From: Azolla caroliniana
Lineage: Eukaryota > Polypodiophyta
DNA: 64,000 nt
Direction of reading: 5' to 3'
Assembly (NCBI GenBank): GCA_043228905.1
Contig: JBHGNT010000017.1
Span: forward strand, 4,216,001 to 4,280,000
The notes below the pieces were generated by a model that searched no databases, was not told the DNA's origin, and saw only the letters and a list, made by a program, of their open reading frames with translations. Every line of letters begins with the position of its first letter. The stretch's first letter is position 1. Below, one piece after another: positions 10,599 through 22,400 of the stretch. The translations under genes were made by a program, and so were the position numbers.

Positions 10599-11047
10599 AA
10601 AGGGGGGATAGTGTCATGATATGGCAAGACTTGAACCCATGACCTTAGGTTATATGGGTCGAGCTCTTGACCATTAGACCATCTATTGTAATACGTAGGA
10701 TATTATTTTCATTTACATTTTATTATAGGAAATTAGTGTATATTCCAGATTTCTCTGGAACATTCTAGAAGCTTCAGGATTACTCCTGAAAACACTATAA
10801 AAGAGGGCACTAGGCATTATGTTGAACCAAATTGGTTCAACGCCAGTCTTAAGCCTTTTAGCCACCATTGTATATTCTCTTCATATAATACATATCTTTC
10901 TTATCATCACTCTCTCTCTCTCTCGATCTCTCTCTTTCTCTCCGTCTCGCTCACTCCTTCCTTCTCTCGAAGAAGTTCTACACCTCTCATAGTACTAATC
11001 CTTCGTTTAGTACTAATTCCTTCTCTGTCTCAGTACTGTTCCTGACA
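10599..11047 (+). repeat. Polypurine tract and 3' LTR of the gypsy chromovirus
   Basis: The tract AAAGGGGGGATAG (10599-10611) primes plus-strand synthesis and is followed by the 3' LTR at 10612-11047 (436 bp, TGTCATG..CTGACA). ATAAG at 11048-11052 is the second copy of the target duplication. Confidence 0.93.
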
Positions 11048-11052
11048 ATAAG

Positions 11053-13131
11053 TGTTAAAACCCCCGAACAAAGGAGGTCTGAGTTAGTCGAGATGTCGAG
11101 TTCGATGAATCGGCATCGTGGTACTCCTTAGCGGCTCCGACTTCCGAATCCAACCCGATGCCGGAGGATGAGGCTAGTGCCCCTGAACCGGCCCAGGCAG
11201 ATGATGATGAAGCGTGGACTCAGGATGAGAGTCCGGAATCGTTTTGGTTGAGTGGGTCGAACGAGAGACTGAGTCAATCTGACCAGTCCGATGAGGAACC
11301 GACGAGTAGTGGAGACTCTGTCGTGCACTCCCCGCGCAAGGAACCGATGAGACGGTTCACGCGCAAAGAGAAGGGGAAGAAGAAGATGCCGGAATTCGAA
11401 ACCGGCAACGATGAGTCGGATCGGTGTGTGTCCGACTCCGTCAAGAATAATGGCGGATCTTCGGCAACGAAGACCAATCCGGCCAAGAAAGGCCTAAAAT
11501 CGGGTAACGATGAGTTACGTCAGTCTATCCGCAAGAAGGATCCTGTCAAATGGTACGGGTACAATGAGTACATGGCGCATCACTACGCATACATGACTAA
11601 GGTGGCGGAAGTGCATGAGCCAGGGAGCTACGCAGAAGCGGCAAAGGACGCAAATTGGCGTGCCGCTATGGACGAAGAAATGCGGGCACTCGCTGCCAAC
11701 GAGACATGGGACCTGGTTGACCCTCCTCGTCACTGTAAACCGATCAGATGCAAGTGGGTGTACAAAGTAAAGTACAACGCCGACGGTTCAGTTAACCGGT
11801 ACAAGGCCCAGTTAGTGGCGAAGGGATATGCGTAGACCCACGGAATCGACTACGACGAGACCTTCACTCCTGTAGCGAAGATGACGACGGTTCGAGTGGT
11901 GCTGGCGGTTGTTGCGGTAAGGGGGTGGCATCTTCATCAAATGGATGTGAAGAATGCATTTCTTCAAGGTGATCTTGAAGAAGAAGTCTTTATGACTCAG
12001 CCTCCCGATTTTCAATCGGAAATGAACAAGTCAGCGGTATGCCGACTGAAGAAGTCGTTGTACGGCCTGAAGCAAGCCCCTCGAGCTTGGAATGCGAAGA
12101 TCACGCACAGGTTGCGTAAGATGGGGTTTGTGGCCTCAAAATCGGACTCTTCATTGTTCATCCGGCAAGGCTCAGTCAGACCGGTATGTATACTGTTGTA
12201 TGTTGATGATCTAGTCATCACCGGACCAGGAGTTCCAGAAATCAACCGCGTCAAGTCCCAGTTGTCGGACGCATTTGAGATGAAGGATCTGGGTGACCTT
12301 CATTATTTTCTAGGGATCGAGGTGATCCGAACCCCGGATGGCATATTTCTCTCACAACGACATTACGTCTTGAATATGTTGTACAAGTTCGGCATGACAG
12401 AAAGCCGACCTGTCTCCACACCCTTGGACCGGAACCAGAAGCTTCGTCCCAACTCCAGACCGGCCTGCAACGAGCAACGGTTCCGACAATTTGTCGGAAG
12501 CCTTATTTACTTGACTATCACGCGACCCGACATTAGCTATCCGGTCGGAATGATAAGTCAATACATGCAGAAGCCGACTGTGGAGCACCTTCAGTGTGCA
12601 CAGCGGATACTGCGATATGTAAGTGGCACGAAGGATTAGGGCCTGCTATACTGGCGCGGTATACCCGAAGAGCTGGTCAGTTACACAGATGCCAACTGGG
12701 CCGGCGATGCATCAAATCGCCGATCAACCTCCGGTTACATGTTTTCCCTAGGTAGCGCGGTTGTTGCGTGGAGCAGCAAAAAGCAGCCAACAGTTGCTCT
12801 ATCGAGCACTGAGGCTGAGTATCGGGGCGCTACCATTGCCATCTGTGAAGCCATTTGGCTTCGGCGATTGCTGCAAGACTTACGGATCGAGGTACCAACC
12901 CCGATTCTGGTCTACTGCGACAACATAAGCAGCATGCAACTCGCCAAGAACCCCGTATTCCATGCTCGCACAAAACACATAGAAGTGCACTATCACTTCG
13001 TGCGTGAGCGTGTCCTGAGCAGTGAGGTTGAACTTCAGTATGTTCACACGGATCGGCAAGTTGCAGACATCTTCACCAAACCCCTCAGCTCGGACAAGTT
13101 GCAGCACTTCACCGAAATGCTTGGTGTTTAG
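11053..13131 (+). pseudogene. copia-1 reverse transcriptase and RNase H, broken
   Basis: This continues the frame cut by the gypsy insertion. In-frame stops appear soon after the junction (TAA near 11055; TGA near 11083, from an Arg codon). A Ser/Glu-rich linker follows, then the RVT_2 domain from about 11545. A TAG at 11833-11835 interrupts the K-G-Y-A..T-H-G-I-D-Y region and another TAG lies at 12637-12639. The catalytic Y-V-D-D is near 12199. RNase H follows with Y-T-D-A-N-W, S-S-T-E-A-E-Y and a final R-T-K-H-I-E-V-H-Y segment, ending at TAG 13129-13131. Confidence 0.92.
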
Positions 13132-13709
13132 CATCTCGATGTGCCACACTTGAGGGGGAGAACGGGCAAAGACACCGGAACGGGCAAAGGCAAAGAGACT
13201 ACCGATTGCGTTGCACCGGTGAGGGAAGAACAGAAGGCGGCAAAGTCAAGAAGGACAGAGCCGACCGAAGGAAGAAGGCCAAGACCCGAACATGGTCCGA
13301 TGTGATGAAAGGCTTGGAACCAGAAGACGAATCGGGAGCAACCAATTCAGACAAGAGTTGGAACGAATCAGAGACAGTCGATTCGGTTCAAAAGACAGAT
13401 TCGGAAGAACCGGATCAATTCAAGACCAAGCAGACATGAATGCAGCGGAAGTCGATGCCATCGCGGAGGAACCGACGGATCGATAAGCGTCGGAGTCATA
13501 GCAGCGAAGGAGCTGAGAGGGGCCTATTGAGCAGACATACCGACCGAGAAGTTCGAGGCGCGCAGAACAAGAGGGGTCGCGGCAAACAGAACCAGACCAG
13601 ACGAGGAGCGCGAGCAAGGCGAAACGACGCCAGGAGAAGTCAGTTGAAAGAACCGGTTGGCACAAAGACTGCCACTAAGATCCAACCTCAAGTTGAGCTT
13701 GAGGGGGAG
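13132..13709 (+). other. copia-1 3' untranslated region with two polypurine tracts
   Basis: GC- and purine-rich spacer between the RNase H stop and the 3' LTR. A first tract (CTTGAGGGGGAGAAC) lies at about 13149-13163 and a second (CTTGAGGGGGAG) directly before the LTR. The Arg/Lys-rich open frames here have no recognisable domain and are probably compositional. The same first-tract arrangement exists in copia-2 at about 16792. Confidence 0.6.
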
Positions 13710-14116
13710 TGTTGAGCGGCAAGCTCAACTAGAGCCGGATCGGCTGAATAAGCCTGAGCCGGCAAGCGAGACGGATCGGTAAGTTGTGAGCAACCGAGCC
13801 GGCAAGCAACAGAGCCGGTGAGCTGGGGAGCCGGTTAGCCGGATCCAATCACTAACCGGAAGCCTAGTATTAGTATAATAGACTACTAGGCAATTATAGT
13901 CTCGTAGTAAGTGTCAGATGCTCGTGTGAGCATTGAAGTACGCGGTACTTCTGTCAGTCCCACGAGGACTTGTATAAATAATGCTACTGAACATTGTTGT
14001 ATTGATGGTGTGCTTATATCGTTTGGAATATAGCTTTTACATTTTGCTCTCTCTTTCTCTCCCGTGTATTCCCTATGTTCTCTATTTTCTAACGCTTCCG
14101 CAAGTAATCGTTTACA
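13710..14116 (+). repeat. 3' LTR of copia-1 (407 bp)
   Basis: TGTTGAG..TTTACA, directly after the polypurine tract. The first 180 bp are rich in GAGCCGG words and have no counterpart in the 5' LTR; the last 220 bp match it closely. Confidence 0.9.
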
Positions 14117-16886
14117 ACTAACACCAACTATCCAACGTGGGAACAAGGAGCGAGTCGGTAATGTATTGCTTGGCAACATGTGTCCATGATCACATGCTTA
14201 GCCACAGTTGAGACGCGAAGACGCCTAAAGAAGCATGGGAGAATCTCAAGTAGATTTTCGTCGTCAATACGACGACACACAAACTTCAACTTCAGCAATA
14301 GTTGAACAACATATGACAAAAAGATATGTCCATGTTGAACTACACCACCAAGATCAATAGCATTTGTGACTCACTTGGCTCCATCAACATAAACGTCGAC
14401 GAAGACGAGATGGTTCAAGTATGCTTGGGCCGCCTCGCAGAACGATTCGACTAATTAAGGATGTCAATCTTGGCGAGGGAAAACTCTCTTTTGTTCTTCG
14501 ACCTTCAATCAATGCTATTGGTTGAAGAGAACCACATCCGAACCAAGACCAAGACGTTGGAAGGACACTCGAATTCGGATGGTGGCCAAGGACGAGGCCG
14601 AGGCGGTAGAAGAGGTCAATTCGACCTATCTCAAGAAGGGAACTCAAACCTTTGACAACAAGACGGAATCCATTGAGGAACCTTCAGAAGAAAGAGGAGC
14701 TTCCATGCCAAACAAAATTGGCAAACGAGACCCACTACTTGCGGCTATTGCGGCAAAATCAGGCATCGAGAAGAGGACTGTCGGAAGAAGAGAAGTGAAT
14801 CAGCTTCGACAAGCCGATAACTCACAAATTATGCCATCAACTCTGAATACAACAATTATGGTGGGTTTTTCGTAATGAGACATACAACGAACTCTATGAC
14901 GGCCTCCGACTCCACAAGCACCTCCAACTCAGAAGATGTGTGGTCCATCGACTCCAGCGCCTCGCATCATATGGCATCACATCGAGAGTGGTTTCGTCAT
15001 TTAAGAATGCTGGATTGACCCAGCTACATAAAGACAAGAGACCACACCACACATTCCATTCGACACATCGGCAACGTTCCATTCGGCAATGAGGGCCAAA
15101 ACAATTGCATCAAGAATGTCTTGCACGTGCCCACAATAACAAATAATTTGGTCTTGGTCGGCCAAATCGTGGAGCAAGGCCAGCAAGTTCATTTCAACAA
15201 CGAAGGATGCTTCATCAAGAAAGATGATCGACTCATAGCTAAAGGACAAAGAGACGGTCGAATGTTCATTCTAGACTCGAACGAGGTGAAATCAGTCATG
15301 TATGCCAAAGGTCTCAAAAACGAGACGAACATCGAGTTGTGACACAAGAGAATCGGCCACATCAACCTCCAACGGCTTTGAGCAATGCAATCCAAGGGAG
15401 TCTTCATTGGGCTTCCGGCATTCGAGTCGAAACAAGTCGACCAAGTATACGAAGCATGCCAAATTGGCAAACAACATCAACTCCCATTTCCGAATGAGAG
15501 CTACGTAAGCAAAGGCCTCCTCAATGTCATACATTCGGATGTACGAGGACCGGCTCAAACGCCTCCCATTCCCGAAGGAGAGCTATGTAAGGAAAGGCCT
15601 CCTCGATGTCATACATTCGGATGTATGGGGACTGGCTCAAACGCCGACGATCAGCGAATGTCGATACTATGTCACCTTCATCGACAACTACTCCCGCTAC
15701 ACGTGAATCTTCCCAATGAAAAAGAAGAGTGAAGGGCTCTCCTACTACCAAAAGCTCAAGGTCCAAGTCGAAAAAGAAACCGGTTGGCACATTCGATGCC
15801 TAAGATCGGATGGAGGGAAGGAGTACTTCTCCGACGAATTCATCTCGTACCTCCAAGGTGAAGGCATACGGAGAGAATTTTCATGCCGACACACACCCCA
15901 ACAAAATGGAGTCTCTAAAAGGAAGAATCGACATATACTCGAGGTAGCACGCGCCATGATGCATGAGAAGCACATGTTGAACTTCTATTGGACCGAAGCG
16001 GCATCCACGGTCGTCTATCTCATGGAGTGCATGAGCCACCTCCATACGAGCTCCTTGTCGGAAGGAAGTTTATCCTGTTGCACCTCAAAGTGTTTGGAAG
16101 CATTGTGAATGTAGGCATCCCGGATGAAAATCAACAGAAGCCCGACACGAAGTCGGAGAAATGTATCCTCGTAGGATACTCGTCTGAGAAGAAGACATAC
16201 AAGTGCTTCAACCCTTCGACCCGAGTTGTTCGGGTAAATCGAGACACAGTCTTCAATGAATTGGCATCTTGGTATAAGCCTGATTCGGCTCCACCTGACC
16301 CGACGGAGGAAGAGTTGAATGTCAACTCAGATGATGATATTCAACCAAGTCCTTTACCAAAGGACAATCCAAGCCCTACCGAGCTAAGCTGACCACATGA
16401 GCCTTCAAGCCTTCCAAGTGCGTCTCAACTAGGGGTCGGATCGGACAAAGGCAAAGGTAAGATGCCCAAATATGAAGTCAACCACCCCAACGACAGTGAT
16501 TCGGATGTGTCGACTCCCTCACTAGACAGTGAGTTTAGTGTACCCATCATACATACACCCAGAGTAAAGAAGGCGATCACATTGGCAAGCGAAAAACTTT
16601 GACGCTCATCTAGAGAGAAGAATCCTATCACTCAGCTTGGCTACAACGAGTATATGGCCCATCATTATGCCTTCGCGATGAAGGTAGCGGCTGAACAAGA
16701 GCCTAAGGGTTCTACAGAAGTGGCTCGTGACCCACGATGGGTGGAAGCAGTCAGCCTTCGCCCACTTCACACTACAAGCCGTCTTCACCGGTTTGAGGGG
16801 GAGGAACGAAGACTGCCTCGAAAAGGTCGAAGCCGATGAAAGCCAAAGCGGACGGCGGACACCTCACACTTGAGCTTGAGGGGGCG
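14117..16886 (+). pseudogene. copia-2: degenerate related copia element, no 5' end, RT deleted
   Basis: Starts abruptly inside gag, at the position matching about codon 58 of copia-1 gag (T-W-E-Q-G-A), right at the copia-1 LTR boundary. Recognisable pieces are gag, a protease remnant (near 14930), pre-integrase and integrase (I-H-S-D-V at about 15534 and 15616, S-D-G-G-K-E-Y near 15810), and the linker ending N-E-Y-M-A-H-H-Y. The sequence then jumps from D-P-R-W-V-E-A (about 16750), the start of the RT domain, into the 3' untranslated region, so RT and RNase H are missing. There are many stops and frameshifts, so it is older than copia-1. Confidence 0.85.
15481..15644 (+). repeat. 82-bp tandem duplication inside copia-2 integrase
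   Basis: Copies at 15481-15562 and 15563-15644 both run from CTCCCATT to CTCAAACGC and differ at about one site in eight. The unit is not a multiple of three and shifts the frame. Confidence 0.85.
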
Positions 16887-17310
16887 TGTTGAGATATCAA
16901 GCTCAAATTTAGCTAGTTAGTCAACACACGTAACTTAGTAGTTACCTAGATAGAATCTAGTTAGTGTGCTGACCTTAAAGCCTTAAAAAGATTTTGTACT
17001 TGAGTGGGATACATTATAGATCCTCCACTCCCATGTTCACTTAATATAGGACTTACACCTTTGTACCTATATTCTACTCACATGTGCACCTTTGCACATG
17101 AGAAAAAATATATACCTCATTGTGGGTATTTTTGTATTTGATGATGCTTATTAATATAGAGAATGGTCTTTAGCTACACTCTTGTTAATCATCCCCCATT
17201 TATATTATTGTTCATAAGTGTATCTTCCTCTCACACACATACACACACAAATCACATAATATTCCACTACTTTATCAATACTCACTTAGTTAATTACCTA
17301 ATTATTAACA
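16887..17310 (+). repeat. 3' LTR of copia-2 (end uncertain)
   Basis: Begins TGTTGAGATATCAAGCTC right after a polypurine tract (CTTGAGGGGGCG), like the other TGTTGAG LTRs in this window. It contains promoter-like AT-rich sequence. The right end is set at ..TTAACA (17310) by analogy only; no partner LTR is present to define it. Confidence 0.55.
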
Positions 17311-19498
17311 CTTCTCCAATAAATACACGAGTTTTTGCACTTTTGGGACCATTCGTACATAGTCGACTTTTTGCATGCAAAAAATTATTCCTATTTCTTT
17401 TCTCTCCATCATATACATTTTAATGTTGTAGGATGCAAGTATTCAATAACTCATTAACATCATAAAAGCAAGGTTGTCCTAAGGAGGCCATAAGAGAGAA
17501 ATCATTTAAAATAAAATGTCCAAGTCTTGCATGGCAGTCATGACAAGAGAAAAATGAAAGAAATCATTAAATTGTAGAATATGAGAAATAAATGTGCAAT
17601 CATAATGAATGACATCATTATATAGGTATGTGTTTCCTAAGGAAAGTAACTTACACTAATGAGAAAGATAAAGTAACTCCTTTATGGATGACAACTCCAA
17701 GTTTGTAGTAACCTATGCATTTGCTCTCTCTCTCTCTCTCTCTAAGAACATAATTTTAATGGCTTTTAAAACCCCTCACTCATGCAAAGGTTTAACGCAC
17801 ATTTTTTGTCCTTGCCAAACAGCTTTAACTAACTCGTTACTCATCTACACCTCCCTTAACCATCTCCAAGCACAAATCCAATCATTGCCATAACACTAGG
17901 CATGTACTTTTGTTTCGTGGTTCAAGTTTAACACCTAGGAGACACATTCAACAATGTGCGACCATAAAAGGAAGAAGGCATTATTCGAGATTCTTTTTTG
18001 GTCCATGTTTAATTTGCTCTATATGTTCTTATTTGTTCCATCTGCGCACCCATCACTTTCTCATTAAAAAGTGATTAGCAATCAAAACTTTGTAATTTGC
18101 ATGACTTATTTTGTAATTAATGTAGGGAGTTAATATGCAAGAAGTCGCATCTTTTGCTAATGTATTTTGCAAGTGATTGGGAGCTTAACTTTGAATTATT
18201 TTCCATACAATAAACAAAAATTTGATAGCAAAGTTTGAAGAAAACTTTGTTGAAATTTGTCTTAAAGAACATTGCATGCAAGGATGTTTGTAACTACACT
18301 ATGAATTTCAAAACAATTGACCAAACAAAGTTTCTCTATGAATCAAAGCTAAAGAAAACTTAAGAACCACATTCTTGTTGACTATTACTCTTTTCTTAAT
18401 GACAAAGTTATTGAGAGAGAGAGAGAGAGAGAGAGAGAAAGAAAGAACAAAAGATCCGATAAAGAACCAAAAGCAAGAGCTTATGTAAAATAAATTTATT
18501 TAGATGAAGAGAGAATGTTCTATGAAGCACAAATTATTGCAAACCCACAGGAAAGAAAGGGTTTAGGGCTCAATCCACAAAGTACAAGAATTTCAATATG
18601 AGTTCATTTCAAAATTGAAATTCAGATTGAAATGATCTTCGTACATATAATTCTACCTTGCATTAGAGATTATTGCTATGCTAAATGACAACATGCTTTC
18701 TTTGAAAGAAGATCATGGTTGTCTTGTCATATGCCTAAGCTTAAGAACAATGTGCTTATGTTCAAGTTTTGTTGAGTTGACCATTGATGGTAAAACGGGG
18801 ATTGCCATCCAAAGTAAGAGAAATTCACCTTCAAACGGGGTGGCATGTGTTTAAATCTTGTGGTAATGGCTTATGCCTCTGGCAACTAGCAATGGTAAAG
18901 CTTTTTTTCCCTTTTCATAAACCATCACTAGGGGCCTATTGGAGAGTGATCAAGAATTGTTATCACCAAAAAGAAAAGGAATGTTATCAACTCTAATCAA
19001 AAGCAAGTGCTTTATTCATTTATCAAGGTTTGTATGCCAATTGTGCATGAATAGGGTGATGATGCTCTTAATGATGAAAAGCTTGCTGTCTTTAGATTCG
19101 GTGGTTCCATGTGATGTTTTTTAAGGGTTGATTCTGCTCTTTTTCAGCAAATTTGTCCAATTAAATGTTCATAACCAAGAGAAAATATAACATTTCTTCG
19201 TGTTGCACCCAAAACTAGTTTTCTTGTTCTAATTCAATAAAACTCACTCTGGATGTTTACAACTGACAAAGAAATCATTCTCAACACGTTATTTTCTCCA
19301 TACAGACTCCTTTGTAAATAGTGAAACTAGTATGGTTCTTCCATGGATGCCTTCTTATGTGGCTGTGGCTTACATTATTGAGACGCTTTTTGTACATACA
19401 TTTGTACAGAGTTGTTCATTTCAACATGGAAGGTGTTACAAGAATACCTTCCTTTCCACTGTATGATGCTGAAACAAGATAACAAGTTGCCAATCACA
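17311..19498. other. Intergenic, AT-rich, microsatellites only
   Basis: No gene was recognised. It holds a (CT)n run at about 17724-17742 and a (GA)n run at about 18412-18438. It includes the region downstream of the dymeclin stop. Confidence 0.5.
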
Positions 19499-22400
19499 TC
19501 ACCAAGTATGCAAATGAAGCAATATTCCAATACAACATGGCATTGAGCATACCTCCCCAACTGGCTTGCTTGGAATTAGTGAGGTCTTGTTGAGATTCCA
19601 CGTAATACCACTGAGGGAAAGATACAAAGGGAAGCTTGAGTTAGAAGATTAAGAAAGCAAACTAATACACAAGGAGATATTCGCATGAACCACATGGTTC
19701 ATTAAGACTAAATTTGCATTATCAAGTTTTAAGTTCAAGTTGATATTAAGGGTTAACTTTAATCTCGCCGATGTAACAGATTAATTCACCCTATTCTATA
19801 TAGGTAGTTATAAGGGTCTTATAAGTTGTCCTAGTCTACGTAAGGAATTGACTTAGTTCCTAGATGGGTTTCACATTGCCTAGTTTAATAGAGATTTTCA
19901 AGCTTTTTGAAAGAAGATTTTAATAGCATAGCAACCAAAGAGTGATTTTTTATTTATGGTTCTTTCAAGAAATGGGATCTTCGATTCAAAGGCTTACTTC
20001 CAGGTACAGAATGAACCATAAGACAATGACTAGCTAGCTGGAAGTATTTGCTTGGGCCCTCTTTAATAGTCAGTGATAAAAACACAGAAATCCAACCTCA
20101 CTTAGTAAAGGAATTAACAGTCTTAAAATTTCACACAAGGTCTGTCACATTTGAAGTTAAGGTTTTTACCTATCCGAAACAACTAATTGCCAAACATATG
20201 GTACAAAAAATTCATCTGGGTGAGGTTCCTCCTCGTATGTGAATCGAAGTTGTGCCAGCATCTGGTCAGAGAAACAAAACATTATATATATATATATATA
20301 TAAACTTAGAAAAAACTTAAGACAATTATATCATTAGAATGGCTTTTAACTCAAATACATTTTACCTTCATGCCATCTCCCCGCCAAGACCTAGTATTGT
20401 CGATGATTACTTGGAGCACTGTTTCAACTGACCACTCTTCTTCCCGATCTTGGGAATCTATTCTAGAATTGAAGAAGTCGATGACCTGCAACAAACCATA
20501 TATGCATGTTATACATATATACATATGTTCTTTTCGAAGGAAAGAAACCATTCAGGATGAATGTGTTTAGGATAGATAGATATTACTGTAAAGAGGTTGT
20601 CCATAAGTTCTTTCAATTGTGGGTGGTTCCGGAAAGGCTGGAAGATCTCTTGCCTATGGAGGATCGCATACACCATCTGTAGAAATATACATAATCATGA
20701 AAAGAATGAATACATATTATTTGTTTAGCTTCAAACTTACAAAACAGATGAAAGCTCTGGAACACTCACCTCAGGGTTCTGTGGTAGTGCATAAGTCAAG
20801 ATGGCATTGATGATTTCCAAGACTATCCGTAGAACATCAGTATAAATGTGAATTTCTGTCGGCTGCAAATATTGCATGGATATGCCTTAAGAAAGCTATA
20901 ATTGATTCAGCGATGTAACTGATGGGAAAACTCACAAATGTAATTACTGATGTCAAAAAAGAGTTGATCAATGGTTTAATGATGAATATAGAAAAACTTA
21001 AATTTGTTCTTAAATGAGAAGCTTTGATTAGATTGAAGCACATAAAAACTATGTTCCACTCATTCTCAAGAAGAGTAGAGAATATTAAATAAAGAACAAA
21101 AAGAATATGCTATAATGCTTACCGAAAAAACTAAGAAAACATTGCAATGCTTGAAAGGAAAACTATACTTATGGTAGTAAAAAATAATACAACCTACTGA
21201 ATGCCTATCATAGAGTAAAACTATACTTATGGTAGTCAAAATAATACAACCTACTGAAATGCCTATCATAGAGTAAAAAGGTCACTCATAAGAAGCTATT
21301 TTATCACAAAAAGAGAATTCAGTAAATTTTGGATGTAGTGGATCAGGAAAGTTATGCCCAATTCTTTCCAACAGCTGCTCAAAGTTGATATGGCTTGGTA
21401 TGTACTAACGTCACAGTATTTATCCACCATATTTTCTCATGAATAACTCCTATATTCCTTCTGGAATTTATGGATATATTGGACTCCTTGTAAAAAAAAA
21501 TCGTCTTGATTATTATCAACTTCAGGTTATCTCCACAGATCGGTCTTCTCTTTTCTATCAGTGTTTTTGAAAGGTATGAGCACGGTGCTCATATCCGATT
21601 TTGTACATTAATGTTTTCAACATAATTACTGGTTTCCAATAAGAAAGAAAGACATTTACAGACATCCACTTTAAGGAACAGTTAATTATCCTATAAGATT
21701 GAGTTGTGATGTAGAAATGTATGCATGCACATGCATGATTTGTGCCACGGCCCACTATCCCATTTGGAAATGATGTTTTTGCACTAGTAAAAAATCGTTA
21801 TTGAATACGAATTCGCTAATACTACAGAATATAATCACTTTAAGAATTAAGTTAAGTTACATACAACATCCCTCCTATCATGTGCACCATCATCAGAGCT
21901 CAATTGCATATTGGAAGTATCAGTACTATGATTTTCCAGCTTCATATACCTGAAAGAATTATCAAAAGGAAAATTAACAAAACAGATCATAGATATGCAA
22001 AAGGTCCTTTTATTCTCTGACATTGCCATACACAACATACTTGTGTGACAGCATTTCAAAAAGGCTGACAAGCCTTTCAGTTGCATATGCATTCAATTTG
22101 TGTACATGTGGAGCCATGTTTGAAAGAATTGCCAAACCATTTGAGTATAAATAGACATCCTGAAAATTTAGAATACATTAATGATAAACGGCAAAACTAA
22201 CTATGAACGAAATTAATTTTATGCATTCAACTTACCCTCAATTTGGAGAGGTTGTATTTAACAATACGAATGAGAATAACAACCATTAATGAGCCTAGTG
22301 TTGTTTCTGTTGGAAGACGTTCTTTATACCACGGGACATCAGAAAGTACCTGACAACATAGGAAAAGCTATGGTTAAATTGTTTTCATTATGTTATCTAA

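Larger units (their letters stand above)
5374..11047 (+). mobile_element. Complete Ty3/gypsy chromovirus nested in copia-1
   Basis: Two LTRs of 435 and 436 bp flank gag and pol with the order protease, RT, RNase H, integrase, chromodomain. The insertion is bounded by the direct repeat ATAAG (5369-5373 and 11048-11052), and the copia-1 reading frame picks up again right after it. The LTRs differ by six transitions and a 1-bp indel, so the insertion is fairly young. All genes carry premature stops or frameshifts, so it is non-autonomous now. Its integrase and Gag resemble the Tf1/sushi group more than the common plant Tekay, Reina or CRM chromoviruses (judged by eye). Confidence 0.93.
2951..14116 (+). 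mobile_element. Ty1/copia LTR retrotransposon (copia-1), split by a nested gypsy element
   Basis: The order is shortened 5' LTR (2951-3173), initiator-tRNA primer site (3174-3185), gag, protease and integrase (3269-5373), nested gypsy (5374-11052), then reverse transcriptase and RNase H (11053-13131), GC-rich 3' untranslated part and full 3' LTR (13710-14116). The gag-PR-IN-RT-RH order identifies copia. Several stop codons and one frameshift make it non-autonomous. The 5-bp flanks (GAACG left, ACTAA right) do not match, so the ends were rearranged after insertion or the left boundary is misplaced. Confidence 0.9.

Noticed and set aside
13206-13715. Possible extra gene after copia-1 RNase H
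   Set aside because: Arg/Lys-rich, overlapping in several frames, no domain; best read as GC-rich 3' untranslated sequence.
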